DNA of 64,000 bases from Cadophora sp. MPI-SDFR-AT-0126. Taxonomy: Eukaryota > Ascomycota > Leotiomycetes > Helotiales > Ploettnerulaceae. The stretch is taken from positions 186,001 through 250,000 of the forward strand of contig JAGMVK010000023.1 of assembly GCA_020747065.1 (NCBI GenBank), given 5' to 3'. Both the position numbers and the translations under genes were made by a program. The first letter of the stretch is position 1, and every line of letters starts with the position of its first letter. Positions 1 to 12,610 of this stretch are shown piece after piece. The notes below the pieces were generated by a model. That model had not been told where the DNA came from. It did no database searches and saw only the letters and a list, made by a program, of their open reading frames with translations.

Positions 1-1769
1 TTGCCAGAACAGCAAATTACTAAATGGAATTCTAAAAGAGGAACTTGGCTTCCAAGGGTTTGTTTTGTCGGATTGGGATGCGCAGCACTCTGGTGTAGGG
101 TCTGTTCTAGCTGGACTGGATATGACAATGCCAATCCCAAAAGAGTTCTGGGGTGCCAATCTGATACAAGCTGTTAGAAACAGCAGTGTTCCCGAAAGGA
201 GGGTAAATGATATGGCAACAAGGTATGCAAGTTGACTTCCTACGCGAATTTGCTTTAACAATCTATCTGCAGAATAATAGCAACCTGGTATCATCTTAAT
301 CAAAATAAAGATTACCCGGGGCGTGGTGTTGGAATGCCCGTCGATATCATGGCTCCTCACAAGCAAGTAAATGCCAGGACCACGGCTTCGAAATCAACCT
401 TGTTGAAAGGCGCAGTGGAAGGTCACGTACTTGTCAAAAATATCAAGAACGCTCTGCCGCTCAATTTACCAACCCACCTATCAATATTTGGCTACGATGC
501 AAAAGCGCCAGATATCATGAGTCCCTCTGGACAGCCATTCAATCCATGGGCACTAGGTTACACGGTTTCCGATTTCAGAGCCGCAATTCCGCACCTTCTT
601 GGCTTTCCAGACCCTCAACCTGTCAGTCAAATAGCGCTAGGCGGTACCCTTCTCAGGTACGAATTTTGAAATCTCATGTCTTCGCATATCACAGTCGCTA
701 ACCTGGTTAAATCTAATTAGTGGTGCTGGCAGCGGTGGAATAACTCCACCTTACTGGGATGCACCTTTCAATGCTTTGCAGCAGCGAGCTCGTCAAGATG
801 GTACTGTTCTGTTTTGGGATTTTATCACCGCCGACTCCACCGCTCCTGTCTACTCTGAAACAGATGCCTGCTTAGTGTTCATCAACGCATTTGCCGGAGA
901 AGGTTACGACAGAGCTGGCCTACATGACGACTTCTCCGATGCTCTTGTTCTCAATGTAAGTTCCTTGATCCTGTACAGGGCACTTTGATACAAGAATTAA
1001 TAAGCAATAGATCGCAAACAAGTGTGCTAATACCATTGTCGTTATTCACAACGCTGGAGTTCGACTAGTTGACCAGTTCGAGTCTCATCCAAATGTGACT
1101 GCCATCATCTTCGCCCACCTGCCGGGACAAGATTCTGGCAGCGCACTCGTATCTCTCCTCTACGGCGATGAAAACTTCTCTGGTAAGCTACCATACACGG
1201 TAGCCAAGAACGAATCCCAGTATGGTGAAGTGGGATCTCCAACGCTCCCGGAAAGTAGATTCGCGCTCTATCCCCAGAGTAATTTTTCCGAGGGTGTTTA
1301 CATCGACTATCGCGCTTTCGACAAGTCTGAGATAGCCCCGAGGTATGAATTCGGTTTCGGCCTTTCGTACACTACCTTTGGATACTCCGACTTGACGATT
1401 GAGAAAAGCAATCCCGCAAACAAAGGTCAATATCCAAGGGGCCGCATAGAACAAGGTGGCAGGGTTGATCTGTGGGATAGGATCGCTATCATCAGGGCTA
1501 GTGTCAGGAATACTGGAAACGTGAAAGGCCAGGAGGTCTTGCAGCTTTATGTTGGCATTCCAAATGGTCCGATAAGACAACTGCGAGGCTTTTCTAAGGA
1601 GAACCTGAAGCCGGGAGAGAGCAAGTCCGTGCAGTTTCCTCTCACGAGAAGAGATTTGTCAGTTTGGGATGTGGCTGCGCAAAATTGGAGATTGCAAACA
1701 GGGGAATATCAAATTTATGTCGGTAGCTCGAGCAGAAAGTTACCTCTACAGGGCAAGCTAGTAATCTAA
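1..1769 (+). CDS. GH3 beta-glucosidase, 5' end outside window
   Basis: Glycoside hydrolase family 3 enzyme that removes terminal beta-linked glucose from oligosaccharides; probably secreted, though the N-terminus is outside the window. Four exons read 2-222, 273-656, 721-955 and 1011-1769, joined by GT-AG introns of 50, 64 and 55 bp, giving 532 visible residues. The catalytic nucleophile is the Asp of SDWDAQ (codon 71-73), after [20 protein letters not shown]. Exon 2 gives WYHLNQ and [10 protein letters not shown]. Exon 4 holds the end of the GH3 C domain ([16 protein letters not shown]) and a fibronectin type III-like domain from about [17 protein letters not shown] to the stop. The first splice restores ATRIIATW across the junction, which fixes the frame. 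No damage is visible, so the gene looks functional. Subfamily and substrate preference cannot be told from this part. Confidence 0.93.
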
Positions 1770-3914
1770 GCTCGGAGACTTTCCTTTAAGTTTCCATGCT
1801 CAATTAGAACCTTCTAGAATTTATCATAATTAGCTTGAAACTCATCTATCCATACCACCACCGACGAAAATTCTCTGATTGCTACCAAGAGGAGAGTTCC
1901 TTGCTAATCGTAATATGATCAACAGAACAGACAACGAAACCCCTCTTAGTAATCACCCCTAACAGTTTACTTAGTAAACCGACCGAGTTGATCAAACCCG
2001 AAAGTTGCACAAGTTCATTGTAACAGATGTTGGGGTTGTATTGCATTATGGTCGTGATGATGTTGATATCACCATGATAAAGTTTGTGGATATTTTGCTT
2101 AGGATGCACTTATCCATACGGTCGTATAACAGTGTGTACGGGTTGAAAGTGCACTGTTCTCAGTCGAGGTGCGGTCACTGTTAGAGGCGTTTCGAAGGCA
2201 TGCCCAAGTCGTCCTTCGCCCTGTTGGAATACCATCCCAAGAGACTGTTTATCATGCCGGATTTTGGTCAGGCAAACGTCGCCAGACTTATACAAATGGT
2301 ACATGGGGTGTCAGGAATCGACGACGTATCATCTCGCAGATTTGAGCTGACAGATGTGCACTGCAGCTCCAAAATGGTCATTGTCATTGCTGGAGGCAAT
2401 TTGTTTGACTTCCAGGTGTTAAAGCAATCCATCTGGGACTTATTCTGGCGACGTCACACGCAAATGGCACACCCGTCAAGTTCAACATAATGATAAATGC
2501 TGCTGGTCACATAAGTGGTGCGTTAAGGACTGCAAGCGATCAGCGAAGTTTGAGAAGTACTACTGCGGGACTGGTAGGACATTAGATAACTCCCATCTTC
2601 GATGACTACACGTGTAAGAGATCGACTAACGCTACGTAGAGAGATCACTGGAGAACACAAACGAGCTTACCCAGATGTTTGTCGCGTTGTGATTGGTAAA
2701 AGGAGCGCGAGAGGATGGGTTGTGGTCACTGGGGGTGGGTTTCCTAATCGACAAGGAAGAGGAGGGCGGAACTGGCAACCCTTTCCTAAAACTGATAATC
2801 CGAGTCGGTCAAACGTGTGAAATTCATGGAAAGTCCACTATGCTATACTATAGGTCAAGCATGGCTTTCAGATAGCGAATAAGGATTCTGCCAGAGCAGC
2901 AGTTTTGCTCACCCGTGATGGTATATACATGCCCCCTAGTTTTACCAGAGCAGAGCCGTTCTCGGAACGCAGTGCTCTCAGAAGATGCTTTTGTGTGCAT
3001 CCCCTATTTGCTTGTGAAAATAGAAGGCTGCATTTTGTACCTCCGTGTGCTGCATGGGCTGCACCGTCAAACCAGGTGATTCACATGTGCGACATATCTG
3101 CGTTGGATTTATGCCGCTTTTCATCCCCGCTATAACCATATCAACGTAGATCCTTTAAATAGTGGTCATCAGGCGGGTCACCCGGTAGATGGATGATAAA
3201 ATACTTTTTCTAATAATAAGTTTAATCTTCTTTTTGGGGGTTGAGAAAGCCAATAGTTATTCGCCACTGATTCGTAGAATTCGTGGGTTGTTGGTGGTAA
3301 ATTACCCCTGTTTCGGGAGGGGTCAATTTTCTGATGGTATCACCACCACTAGCTGACAACAATCGAGTACCAGCCCAATAAGACGGTTTGGGCACCACGT
3401 TCCCAAGCAAAAGATACTACTTGTTAGACCATCAATGAGAAATCAATTCCGCTCTATTTGTTCGATGCGGTGAGCATACCAAATAATAAGGAGGAGAGAA
3501 TGTAAAGCAAATCATGCAGTAGCGACGGTTATGATAGATAACATCTCTCCATAAGACTTAATGGAAAGAGTTCCTCTGCATTTGATGCAAGTGATTCATA
3601 TTTCTTGCTCGGCGTTGATACTGATCCGAAATAGCATCGCACTTGATGCTTCGCTGCGAATGCTCGTTATACTCTTCTCCCCTCTCTAAAGTTTACGTTC
3701 AAATAGTTCCTTTTTAGAACCGTCACATCATTCTGCCCTAAATGAAGGCAGTTTCCGTACATAATTCATTCAGCCACTCACCACTCGGTAAAGTTCTGAC
3801 GGGAATTTACTGGTAGCCTAGATCCGCTACGAAATATCTGTGATTCGTAACGAGCTTCCAGGAAATAGTGTCAGTGTGTCATTAATGACCGACTGGAGCT
3901 AGCCATGATGAGGT

Positions 3915-4065
3915 CCCCACCATTCCCCACCTATTTACACCAAAAACAGCGATTTCGAGGTATTGATATCTCCACGAAACGTTAATTAAATCAAATAAAT
4001 TTTTAATACTAGAATAATATCATATGTGTAACTAAGAATTAAAGTTGTAAGCTAGTTTAGACTAC
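3915..4065 (+). repeat. Relic of the 34785-35573 MITE family
   Basis: From TTTACACCAAAAACAGCGAT the sequence follows the left end of the inverted-repeat element at 34785 (TTTACACCAAAAAACGCGAT, then a shared GAGGTATT and AT-rich tail) for roughly 120 bp with scattered changes. The outer CCGGCC part of the terminal repeat is decayed to CCCACCATTCCCCACC. No second end was found nearby, so this is a truncated or eroded copy. Boundaries are approximate. Confidence 0.55.
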
Positions 4066-4136
4066 GCAATGTTGTATACCAAGTGTTTTAAGTCGGATTT
4101 TTCACTTTTTCTGCGGGATCCTCTTCACACCTGACG

Positions 4137-4153
4137 ATGACGTCAGACGTCAT
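4137..4153. promoter_or_regulatory. 17-bp CRE-like palindrome
   Basis: ATGACGTCAGACGTCAT is a perfect palindrome around a central A and contains TGACGTCA, the consensus site of CREB/ATF-type bZIP factors. A clear neighbouring gene is lacking, so any regulatory role is inference. Confidence 0.3.
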
Positions 4154-5662
4154 GTATCCTTTCCACCTACTGGTCTGATATCAGCGGCCAATATCAGGGA
4201 TACAGGATTCCGTGACGCAGGACTCCTAACTTTGATTGGGTGCAGTGGCAACGAGTATAGCTTCACATGTTAAAATGGTCCGTGTTGTCGCTGCGTGTGA
4301 CTCATCGTGCACCGGAGTTCCGTACTTCGTATGGAGCTCTCGCTCACGCAATCTACGTAAGTACGGAAGGTACCACCGTCAGCCAAAAGGCACCGCCTAA
4401 GAATGATGTATGAGGTCTGCGAAGATATAATTCGATCCAGGCGCTGCGGAAACCAAAGTTGCTCTTGCTATCACTACATCCTCCTGTTAGAGTAAGTTCG
4501 AAAGGCCATGCAGCGAATTATCCGTCCGTGAACTGAACAAACCGCCTACCATAGTATGTATCCCTAGCTTTTCTATACGCTGCTGCCAGGAATTGTCCCC
4601 TTGAGTATCCGACCTCGTCCTTGAAAAGTAGAAACGCATCGATCCGTGTGGTCCCGATCTGCTGTTTCAAAGAGTCCTTGGGAGCAAGCAAAATAGCCGG
4701 ATTCATCTACTGTTGATCTACCGCCAGCTCAAGAACGCAGGATTTTGGTACTTCCCTGTATCTGTCCTTCAGAAGGTTCACAAATCTATTGTGCTTCCTG
4801 TAAAATTCAAACCTAATGACGAAGTCTTATGCCTGTACATAGTGTCTGAGAGGCATCTGCCAAATCTGCGTTGCTCGGTTGATAGTTAAGAGATGGACAA
4901 GAAGGAGGTGCCTATGGTGCTGTACCAATGGAGCCCAATTTAAGCCCAACCATTAGCACGTCAAAGGGCATCTTTACGGAATACCGGGTTTAACGATAAC
5001 CTACCACTGGTTATAGGGATGCTTATATTTCATAGATAATAACCTGGTCGGTGGTTCTGAGGGTTAAGTTCAAAAAAGGCTCCTCAATTCTTGCAAAGGC
5101 CCGGCACACCGCCGATCGATACTTTTCAAGACTTCGTTCTTCCTGTGCTAGAAGTTACAATCTCTCAAACGGCTTCTAGCAGTAGCAATGCTCAATCCGG
5201 AGATTTGCGCTGAGATTTACCAATTCCTTGGGACCTTCACGGTCTTTGCATTGTACCTTCAACCTGCCTCCGACAAGCTATTAGATATCCTTGAGGCGGC
5301 TTTCGTTGCATCCAAGAAGATACTCGACGGCCTCCGGGACCTTCAGCGCAGATGTTTGTCCGGTCTGATAAAAGCACGCAAGAAGGCCCTCCCCACTTCA
5401 ACCAACTGTGAGCCGATCCCTTCATTACAGGGCGATAACTGTGCATGAGGTGTGTTTGCTGAACCATGACATTAATTATGAGTAGTGGCTAACATACATA
5501 TCGATGGTCTTCATGGCGTTCCCGACCTCTCCACAAGTATACTATGCGATGTCATAGTCACAGGCCTGTGGCAGGTGCTACAGAGGGTGAGTTTCCACTT
5601 CCTGGGAGCTCGCACAACTTCGCGGCTCTCTATCATCGGCCGTGCCGTGTAGCGCAAGCACT

Positions 5663-5965
5663 TCACTCACAATCCTTTCCCGACTCTTTCATGCAACCTT
5701 CAAGAGCCACCGACAACAGCTGAGCCATTTCGCAGTAGGCTACAGATATGGCATCAAGTACTTCATTTATCACCACCCTGTCGGCTTTCATAGTGACGTG
5801 TACGTCTCGAATATGGGCAAAAAAGGTGGGGACGTCCTTGGCTGATATAGACAAGTGGAGGCTCTCAATGATACCAATGATAGCGGGATCCATATCGAAC
5901 CGCTCTCGAAATCGGGATTCCGAATTTTCTGGTTTGACAGGCTCCTGAGTTCCGTTCAACTTCAT
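5663..5965 (-). CDS. Hypothetical protein (100 aa open frame)
   Basis: Unrecognised. The frame gives a mixed, non-repetitive protein beginning MKLNGTQEPVKPENSESRFR, then a predicted helical stretch with acidic and hydrophobic periodicity (IIGIIESLHLSISAKDVPTF) and a Cys-containing end. Composition is protein-like and the opposite strand is less convincing. There is no signal peptide or membrane segment. It could be a single exon of a longer gene or a chance frame. A second candidate, at 5188-5448 on the plus strand, is similarly unsupported. Confidence 0.25.
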   Translation of the reverse strand: MKLNGTQEPVKPENSESRFRERFDMDPAIIGIIESLHLSISAKDVPTFFAHIRDVHVTMKADRVVINEVLDAISVAYCEMAQLLSVALEGCMKESGKDCE

Positions 5966-7681
5966 CGTCTGAAGCTTTACTTAGTATGATTATACATGGC
6001 AAGATTATACATTCTTACTAGGACAGTACATACCAGGGAAGGATACCTTGTAATTGAGATATTCAGATCTTGCTCCCTTTCACTGTCTTGCCTTATGTAG
6101 CATTAGGGTTATGCAATCGGATAACTCGTAATACAATTCCGTGGTTCGGAGACTACCTTTGATAACGACACGGTGAGAATCTCAGTTCTGCAGATGCGAG
6201 AATGGTAGAGACTCTTATATATCTAAGGTTCTAAAATCAACTTTCGGCATCGAGGGATTGGTTACTCGTTTACGGATTGGTTGAGTGCACTGCAGTGCAC
6301 TGAATCCCCCATGAACGATGATGCATCTATTCCAAACTGCATGCATGGACGAGACCTGCAAGTTTTGCTAGTTGGGGATATGAATAGTGAATTGAGAGAC
6401 TCGTTGAGGGTCGAGGATCATGTGAGACTTCCGTCATAGTGGCTTTTCGGGCGTCAAGCAGACGGATCGGCTGGAACGAGACCGAGTTGTCGTGGCAAAG
6501 CGCTCAAAAACCGAGCGCATAATAGTTCAATGCATTACTCTTACCGACATCTCTTGTTCTTTATATCAGGCTTTAGATAGGCCATTTTTAGTAGTGGTAA
6601 TGCAAACGAGGAGTGGTTAAATAGAGCTCAAAGCGAGCGACCCACAACATAGTGTCGACCTTGATGTAGCCCTTCAGTTTCGTGCTGAGCGAGGAGGATT
6701 TATTGAGCGATATCGATGAAGGCGAGGAGGCATGCAGGTAACCGCAATTAATACTTCGAAGTGTGCGTTTACATTTTCGAACCCAAGGGGGTGTGTTGGA
6801 CACATGTCCAACGGAAAGTAAGCACACGGACCAGTGTTTGTGCGTTCACATGCTTACAACATGGCAAAGGCGATCAGTACCTTTACAGCTCTGACCTCAC
6901 GGGAAGTGCACATTCCTTGTCTCTTTCCTACAAGTATCATTATTTGTTAATATTAACCCAATCATAGGCACTTATTTAAACATACGTACCTCGGGAAGCA
7001 TGCTTCGCAACCAGTTTAATCCAGCATTCACGCATCGTTTGCTTCAACCGAGACTACCGCTAGGGTAGCGTCTGGAAAATTTGGGCTTCACGTACTTTCG
7101 TACCAGATGCCAATGAACAGTGAATGGGATCAACGAATCGGCATCTGAGTCAACGATCACCCGTGCTGGGATTGCCTCATGGCTTGCATACTAGGCTCTT
7201 TTGAGGCGAGTGCGCATACGGAGACGTTTCCACTTGCCCATCATTGGCAGAGCGTCATCTGAGCCATCTGTTGGCTTATCAAGGAGTATTCTTCGGCCAA
7301 GTCATCCACACTTGAGAGCTTTACGTCATCGTCGTCAAACCAGTATCGTCTTCCGTACCCTGTCATATATTTTTTACTCTGTTAAGTCCCCTACAAGGGC
7401 CAATCGGGGCAGACGGACAAAGAAGATTTCTGCTTCATTTGTCGTCTTCGTGTATGTCGAAGACCTCCACGGCGAATTGATTCCCTAGAAGGGAGCAGCA
7501 GCCCAATTAGTATGAGGTAAGGTTACATAGAATTCCCAAGGACACAACGCGGTGAACGCCCTTTCCGATCCGTTGTAAGATAACCAAACTCGCTCAAATC
7601 TTGCCCTTAGAATATTTTCGTACGAAATCACTCCACCTGCAATATTCGGTCGCATCAGCACGAGAAGATATTAACCGAAGG
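5966..7681. other. Intergenic, nothing recognised
   Basis: Only short open frames with no domain or compositional support. No repeats, tRNA or transposon ends were seen. Confidence 0.5.
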
Positions 7682-7690
7682 CATATATAA
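7682..7690 (+). promoter_or_regulatory. Probable TATA box of the MFS gene
   Basis: CATATATAA lies about 140 bp upstream of the ATG at 7831, followed by a C- and A-rich leader. Position and sequence fit a fungal TATA element; this is inferred, not shown. Confidence 0.35.
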
Positions 7691-7830
7691 CCCAGTCCCA
7701 ATCATACTCAACCTGACCTATCAATTGGTACTCACTTGAACGAATCCCCTCTTCCATACTCCAACGCCTAACGGAACTCTTCCTTCAGCATATTAAAACC
7801 AACAATCGCATTCACAAGACAGCGCGTGCA

Positions 7831-9719
7831 ATGTCTGGCATCCAATATACGAGTTCCCTGAAGAAAAAACCTCCTTTCCCCACCAGGCAGATGACAATCT
7901 TGGGTGAGCTGCCTGCAAGATCAGAGTGCGGCTGAAGAAATTTTAACTTATATTCTCAGCATTATGCCGAATCTGCGAGTCAATTGCGTTCATGTCAATC
8001 TTTCCCTACGTCTACTACATGACAAAAGACTTCGGCATAGCCAAGAACGACTCCGAAATCGCAGAGTATGCGGGAATGCTCCTATCTGCGTTTGCTTTTG
8101 CAGAATTTTTGTCAGGCGTTGCCTGGGGCAGACTGAGTGATCGAATCGGACGAAAACCAGTGCTGCTCACTGGACTAGCAGGGACGGCGCTGAGTATGTT
8201 GATCTTCGGATTCGCACCAAGCTTTCCGGCTGCACTGCTTGCACGGGCACTTGGCGGTCTCCTGAACGGGTAAGCGGAACCTCAAGGGCAAACGGGATAG
8301 GGTGAACGTTTCTGTTCTAACGAGGAGGCGCGTGTAGGAATATCGGAGTTTTGCAGACGATAGTGGCTGAAATGGTCACGGTCAAGGAACACCAGTGTGC
8401 GTGTAACTTTATATTCCGGTCTCCGGTATTAGAGTCTAACTGACAAGGTCGCAAACAGCTCGTGCGTTTACGGTTATGCCATTGGTGTGGTGCCTCGGGT
8501 AAGTTAGAATTTTTTTCTATATATTTTTTGATAATAGATTTTGGCGTTCGTCAGTCCTGAGAGACAAAACTGATAGTAAAACGAGATCAATCCTGGGATC
8601 TACACTTGGAGGCGCACTTTCCAGACCAGTTCTCGGATACCCATACCTCTTCGCGGAGGGGACAATATGGGAAAGGTTCCCATACCTTCTTCCCAACCTG
8701 CTATGCACTGTTGTCGCGTCTTTTGGCCTAGCGATCGGGATCCTGTTCCTCGAGGAGACTCATGCGGAGAAGAGACTTCGACACGATCCTGGCTTAGTAG
8801 CCGGCAAATGGATTTTCAGCAAATTTATACCAGATATGAACTCGAAGCCATCGCGATCAGAAACGATCGCAAGTCTCGACGAAGCGTTGCCTTTTCTGGG
8901 CGATGAACAACCACCTGATGCACATGCCGCTCTATTACCTGAACCACAGAAAGCTCTGGATATCAATGCTTGGCACGTTACACCGATATCAAAGCCAACT
9001 GCAACAAAGGCATTTGCGAAACTAGTTGTTCTAAACATTGTCGGTTATAGTATCCTAGCGTAGTAAGTTCTGAATTATTTCTCCTGCAGTCCAGGTAAAA
9101 CAACTGACTCGTGATTCTCAGCCACACTATGACTTTTGACACCATGCTTCCGACTCTCCTAAGTACGCCGCCCCCGAAAACTCTAGAATGGAACCTGCCT
9201 TTCCAGTTCGTTAGTGGTTACGGTCTCAACCCTAAGGAAATCGGCTTCATCATGTTGGTTCAGGGCATCTACTCCATGTTCGCAACCATGGTAATTTTTC
9301 CAATCATTGTTCAAAGATTAAGCGCGTCCGGTCTTTTGAGGTTAATCTCTCTCTCGTATCCAATTCTATACTTCTCGACACCGTACTTCGTGCTCCTTCC
9401 TGGCACTATTCGATTGACCGGAGTCTATGCATTGGTCGTTTGGAAATGCACATTCGCAACTCTAGCCTACCCCAGCATCGCTATCCTCCTCACCGATTCT
9501 GCACCCTCCCTTCTCATACTTGGAACGATTAACGGCGTCGCGGCATCCGCCGCTTCCTTAAGCCGAGCACTTGCACCCACTGCCTCCGGATTTTTGTTTT
9601 CCGCTGGACTCGGACTAGGCTACTCCGGTCTAGCATGGTGGTGCAGTGCAGTCATTGCTGTCGTTGGGGCAATAGTTAGCTTAAACATGCCTGACAAACG
9701 GTCGAATGGACGTCGATAA
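7831..9719 (+). CDS. MFS transporter, six exons, 518 aa
   Basis: Major facilitator superfamily carrier of the plasma or vacuolar membrane. Exons: 7831-7903, 7960-8269, 8338-8396, 8459-8498, 8586-9062, 9122-9719. All five introns are GT-AG and the joined frame is open for 518 residues. The start is the first ATG of MSGIQYTSSLKKKPPFPTRQ; the basic cytoplasmic lead-in runs straight into TM1 (LCRICESIAFMSIFPYVYYM). The loop-2/3 MFS signature is GRLSDRIGRKPVLLTG. A long hydrophilic central loop (about residues 200-300) separates the two six-helix halves. The pattern PTRQ...LCRICESIAFMSIFPYVYY resembles the yeast YCR023C / plant ZIFL group, so efflux of a small organic or metal-chelating compound is plausible but not shown. 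No damage is visible. Confidence 0.9.
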
Positions 9720-12128
9720 GAAGAGCGATCTAGAAACCAGTTTCGAAGATTTCATCTCCTTTGACAATTTGTTGGACTCTATGATCGCTCCCGCGGAGCT
9801 GAGACTACAAGTGCTGGACTGGAACAAAGTGGTTCTCCTAAAATAGCGGACGACCCGGGCGCGGTTCACACATAGTAAGAATCCCCCTGGTACTTCAGCC
9901 AGCCTCAGCTCCGGACATGATGGGCAGTTGGCGACGATGTACGGCATGGTTGTGTGTAGACGATCGATGTGCGAACTAATTAGTTGATCGGTTAGTGATA
10001 AGACGAAGGAGTGCGGGTCGGCCAGATGGAGTGTTTAAGCAGGTCTTACAGTGAGAGGTCTAGATACTCAGAGACCACGAACACCTGATCTTTAGTATAG
10101 TATAGCTCATAGATTTCGTGAAATTTGGATGATGGATTTGAGGAAGACTAAAACCACCGCCATCGGACGCCACAGAGTAAGTCGTTATCCTTCGAACTTC
10201 AGTCCGTTCATTGCACAGCACAAGGGAGACACCTGAGCTGCACTCCGCAAACAGTTCGTGAAGTCCCAGGGGTTGCAGGTGTAGGATGGAATATCCCTCT
10301 TTCCTGCGACCCAGAAGGCTTTCACTGGTTCTTTGAAAATTTGCTGAGCCGCTCGTACCAATGGCGTTCCATCGAAAATATCCGTGAGTTACACGTACCC
10401 TTTTAAGTAGGTGCCTCACCTTGCCGATATCCCCATCCATGCACGCGTTTGAAACGAGGGGTTCGGTATCGAAGGAGAATTGAGGCGCTCTGCAAATTGG
10501 GCAACACCCTGTGTCAAAAACTGATTTGGCAGTGCAAGATTCGTGCGCCTAATGTGTACATTCGCACCGAATCATCACCATCTCCATCACAGCACCTGCA
10601 CCCTCGAGACAGATAGGACCGGCTCCGCGAGTGTCGAGTTATTATGATCTTCCGGTGGACCGAGCTATCGGGAAGTTCAGTGAGCCGGGCGCGATATATG
10701 CTCCGTAAGGCGCCAGCATTGAAGAAAGAGCCTCCGATCGAAAGAAGTACTGCCAGTCGGACTCGAGATTGTAGAATATGGCTCGGCAGGAATTATTACG
10801 ACTACAAGTAGCGTTAGCCGTTGAAAGATGTACACGAAAACCCACGTTGGTGACGGGAGTCCTGCTTTGCTACTTCCTCTTTAAAAACCACAGTGACCGA
10901 GCATTCTAGGATAGTCAATAACGAAGTTCTCTCCAACCGATCGAAATTACGACTAAGCCACGCGAAACGTGTTCCGACTCGGACTTTGAACTCTATCTAC
11001 CATCTGAAGCGCACGAATGCAGACCAGGAGCAGAACGAGCTCTTCCTGCGCGAGGTGCTTGACACATACGAGCCACGGGACGGCGATGACGCAGAGCATG
11101 GTAATGGCGGCAGCGTTGTGCGTGTGAACACCGATTCGGAGAAATCCTGTATCGACTTCGAGGTTGGAGAATATCCACACTTACCACACCGTTGTGAGCA
11201 CTTCCTGTTGTCCAGCTTCAAGGTCAACGGCAGTTTACTCGCTCAGCCGTCCATCCATGGAGCGAAGCAGATACATGATGTGTCCAGGACATCAGTTTGC
11301 GAGAATGCAGATCTTGAAGATGGCAGCCACCACAGGATGAGGAGCTGATGTTTTCTGAGGGGGTGTTTGATGTCGTTGGGAGGTTGGCTTTTGTTGGTTG
11401 CGGAGTAGATATAGTGCAGAAGCTCGGTGCTTCTGCTCCAGCTGAGAAACATAATCTCGATCAACGCCTTTGGCTGTGACGGAATTTGAGGTTAGTTATG
11501 AAGGAGAGTCATTGAGGAGAAGTTGTAGAGATATCGGAGAAAAAAGTGAACATGACTTGGCGCCAAACACTTCAAAGGCATCGAATCAACTCCGCAGATC
11601 TGCAAACTCCATAAATGAGGTATTTAGACCATTTTAAACTAATACAGAATCTGCGACGCGAATCTGGAGTTGTGGTAAAAGTTGACAATTCCTTGTTGTT
11701 ATTAAGGAAGAAAAGAGACGAGGCTACAGTAAAAGCTCAGAACTAACTGGTGGGGCGCATGCACATGCGCGCTAGTGCAGCTATCACCAGGTTCTTCAAT
11801 CCTGTGTCGTCGCCCATGCAGGCATTCAAGTTGAAAGCTGGTCGGAAATTTCAGCCTCGGATAGCCGCTTAGTTCACCCCGCGAAGTGCCAGGGTGTGAG
11901 GGATTCTCTGATCGGGCAGAGACAGGAAAGGGCAGCCTATGAGACCAATAGAGCCGCAATTCAAGCGTAAGCAGCGTGGATGTAAATTCTCCAACATCCA
12001 CAATTCAGAAGCCCGTGCTTGGGAGGGAGGGAGGGATACATGGCTTGGGTCCAGACGTCAAACCGAACACGGACTCTTAGATTAGGAACGCTTGCATGGC
12101 CGATCGTTGGTCAGCTCTGCTTTATTCC
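9720..12128. other. Gene-poor stretch with one uncertain ORF
   Basis: The only long frame is 10893-11348 (+), 151 aa, hydrophilic and acidic in the middle (DTYEPRDGDDAEHGNGG). The opposite strand of the same tract is also open in several frames, so it is not safe to call. No transposon ends or RNAs were seen. Confidence 0.45.
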
Positions 12129-12610
12129 TCAGCCATTACTAAGATCTGATTTCTGTAACGATCTCTTCATCATCGGAGATTCCATCAGTTGATCCCAATT
12201 GAGCATCATGATAGCATTCTGCTTTGATATCAAGACCTCATCAGCACCTCTTCTTACAACTTCCTCGCTATAAGTTGTGATTGCATCCTTCAAGCTGGAT
12301 GCTCCAGCAACGACCATCTGCACTGTATCAACGAAATTGCTTGCATCACATATTGCATGGTTCAAGCCCTGGCCACGAGTTACCAACGTTAGCTATGCCA
12401 ATTTCCTCTCATTAGACCACCCACGAGGAGTCATTGGATGTGCTGCATCTCCAGCCAATGTGACTCTTCCGTCACGGTTATCCCACGGAATTGGAACCCA
12501 ATAAGCCATCTTGCCATAAGCAATCTTCGTATCGTCCGGCATCCACATAACTGCAGAGCGAAAGGGCTCGCACATGGTCGATGCCTTCTACAGTTCCGAT
12601 TTGGGTGGGA
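12129..12610 (-). pseudogene. FAD-dependent monooxygenase, C-terminal remnant
   Basis: Fragment of a class A flavoprotein aromatic hydroxylase/monooxygenase. On the minus strand WVPIPWDNRDGRVTLAGDAAHPMTP, with the GDAAHPMTP flavin-binding motif of the FAD_binding_3 family, is followed after a break by RGQGLNHAICDASNFVD and an ending helix (LMESPMMKRSLQKSDLSN). The break falls between MTP and RGQGLN, where many fungal homologues have an intron. Here a GTGGGT donor-like start and a CTAAC branch-like site are present, but the sequence ends in AACT before CGTGGCCAG, so no AG acceptor restores the frame. The N-terminal FAD-binding Rossmann part (GxGxxG) is absent upstream, where stops accumulate. 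The gene is therefore most likely dead. Confidence 0.75.

Larger units (their letters stand above)
1770..5187. other. Gene-poor intergenic stretch
   Basis: No gene could be assigned. Short open frames at 2200-2490 (+) and 2602-2875 (+) have some protein-like composition (for example RLIQMVHGVSGIDDVSSRRF), but they are interrupted by stops and match no family I recognise. They may be exons or relics of an unknown gene. A MITE relic lies at about 3915-4065 and a CRE-like palindrome at 4137-4153, listed separately. Confidence 0.5.

Noticed and set aside
2200..2875. Protein-like frames downstream of the GH3 gene
   Set aside because: No domain, repeated stops and no consistent splice pattern; left as unassigned in the intergenic entry.
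3220..3420. Possible transposon remnant with GGGGG/CCCC stretches
   Set aside because: No inverted ends, no similarity to the other elements in the window.
10953..11227. Minus-strand hydrophobic frame suggestive of a membrane protein
   Set aside because: Three overlapping frames on the two strands are open here; no helix is framed by typical flanks and no splice sites support it.
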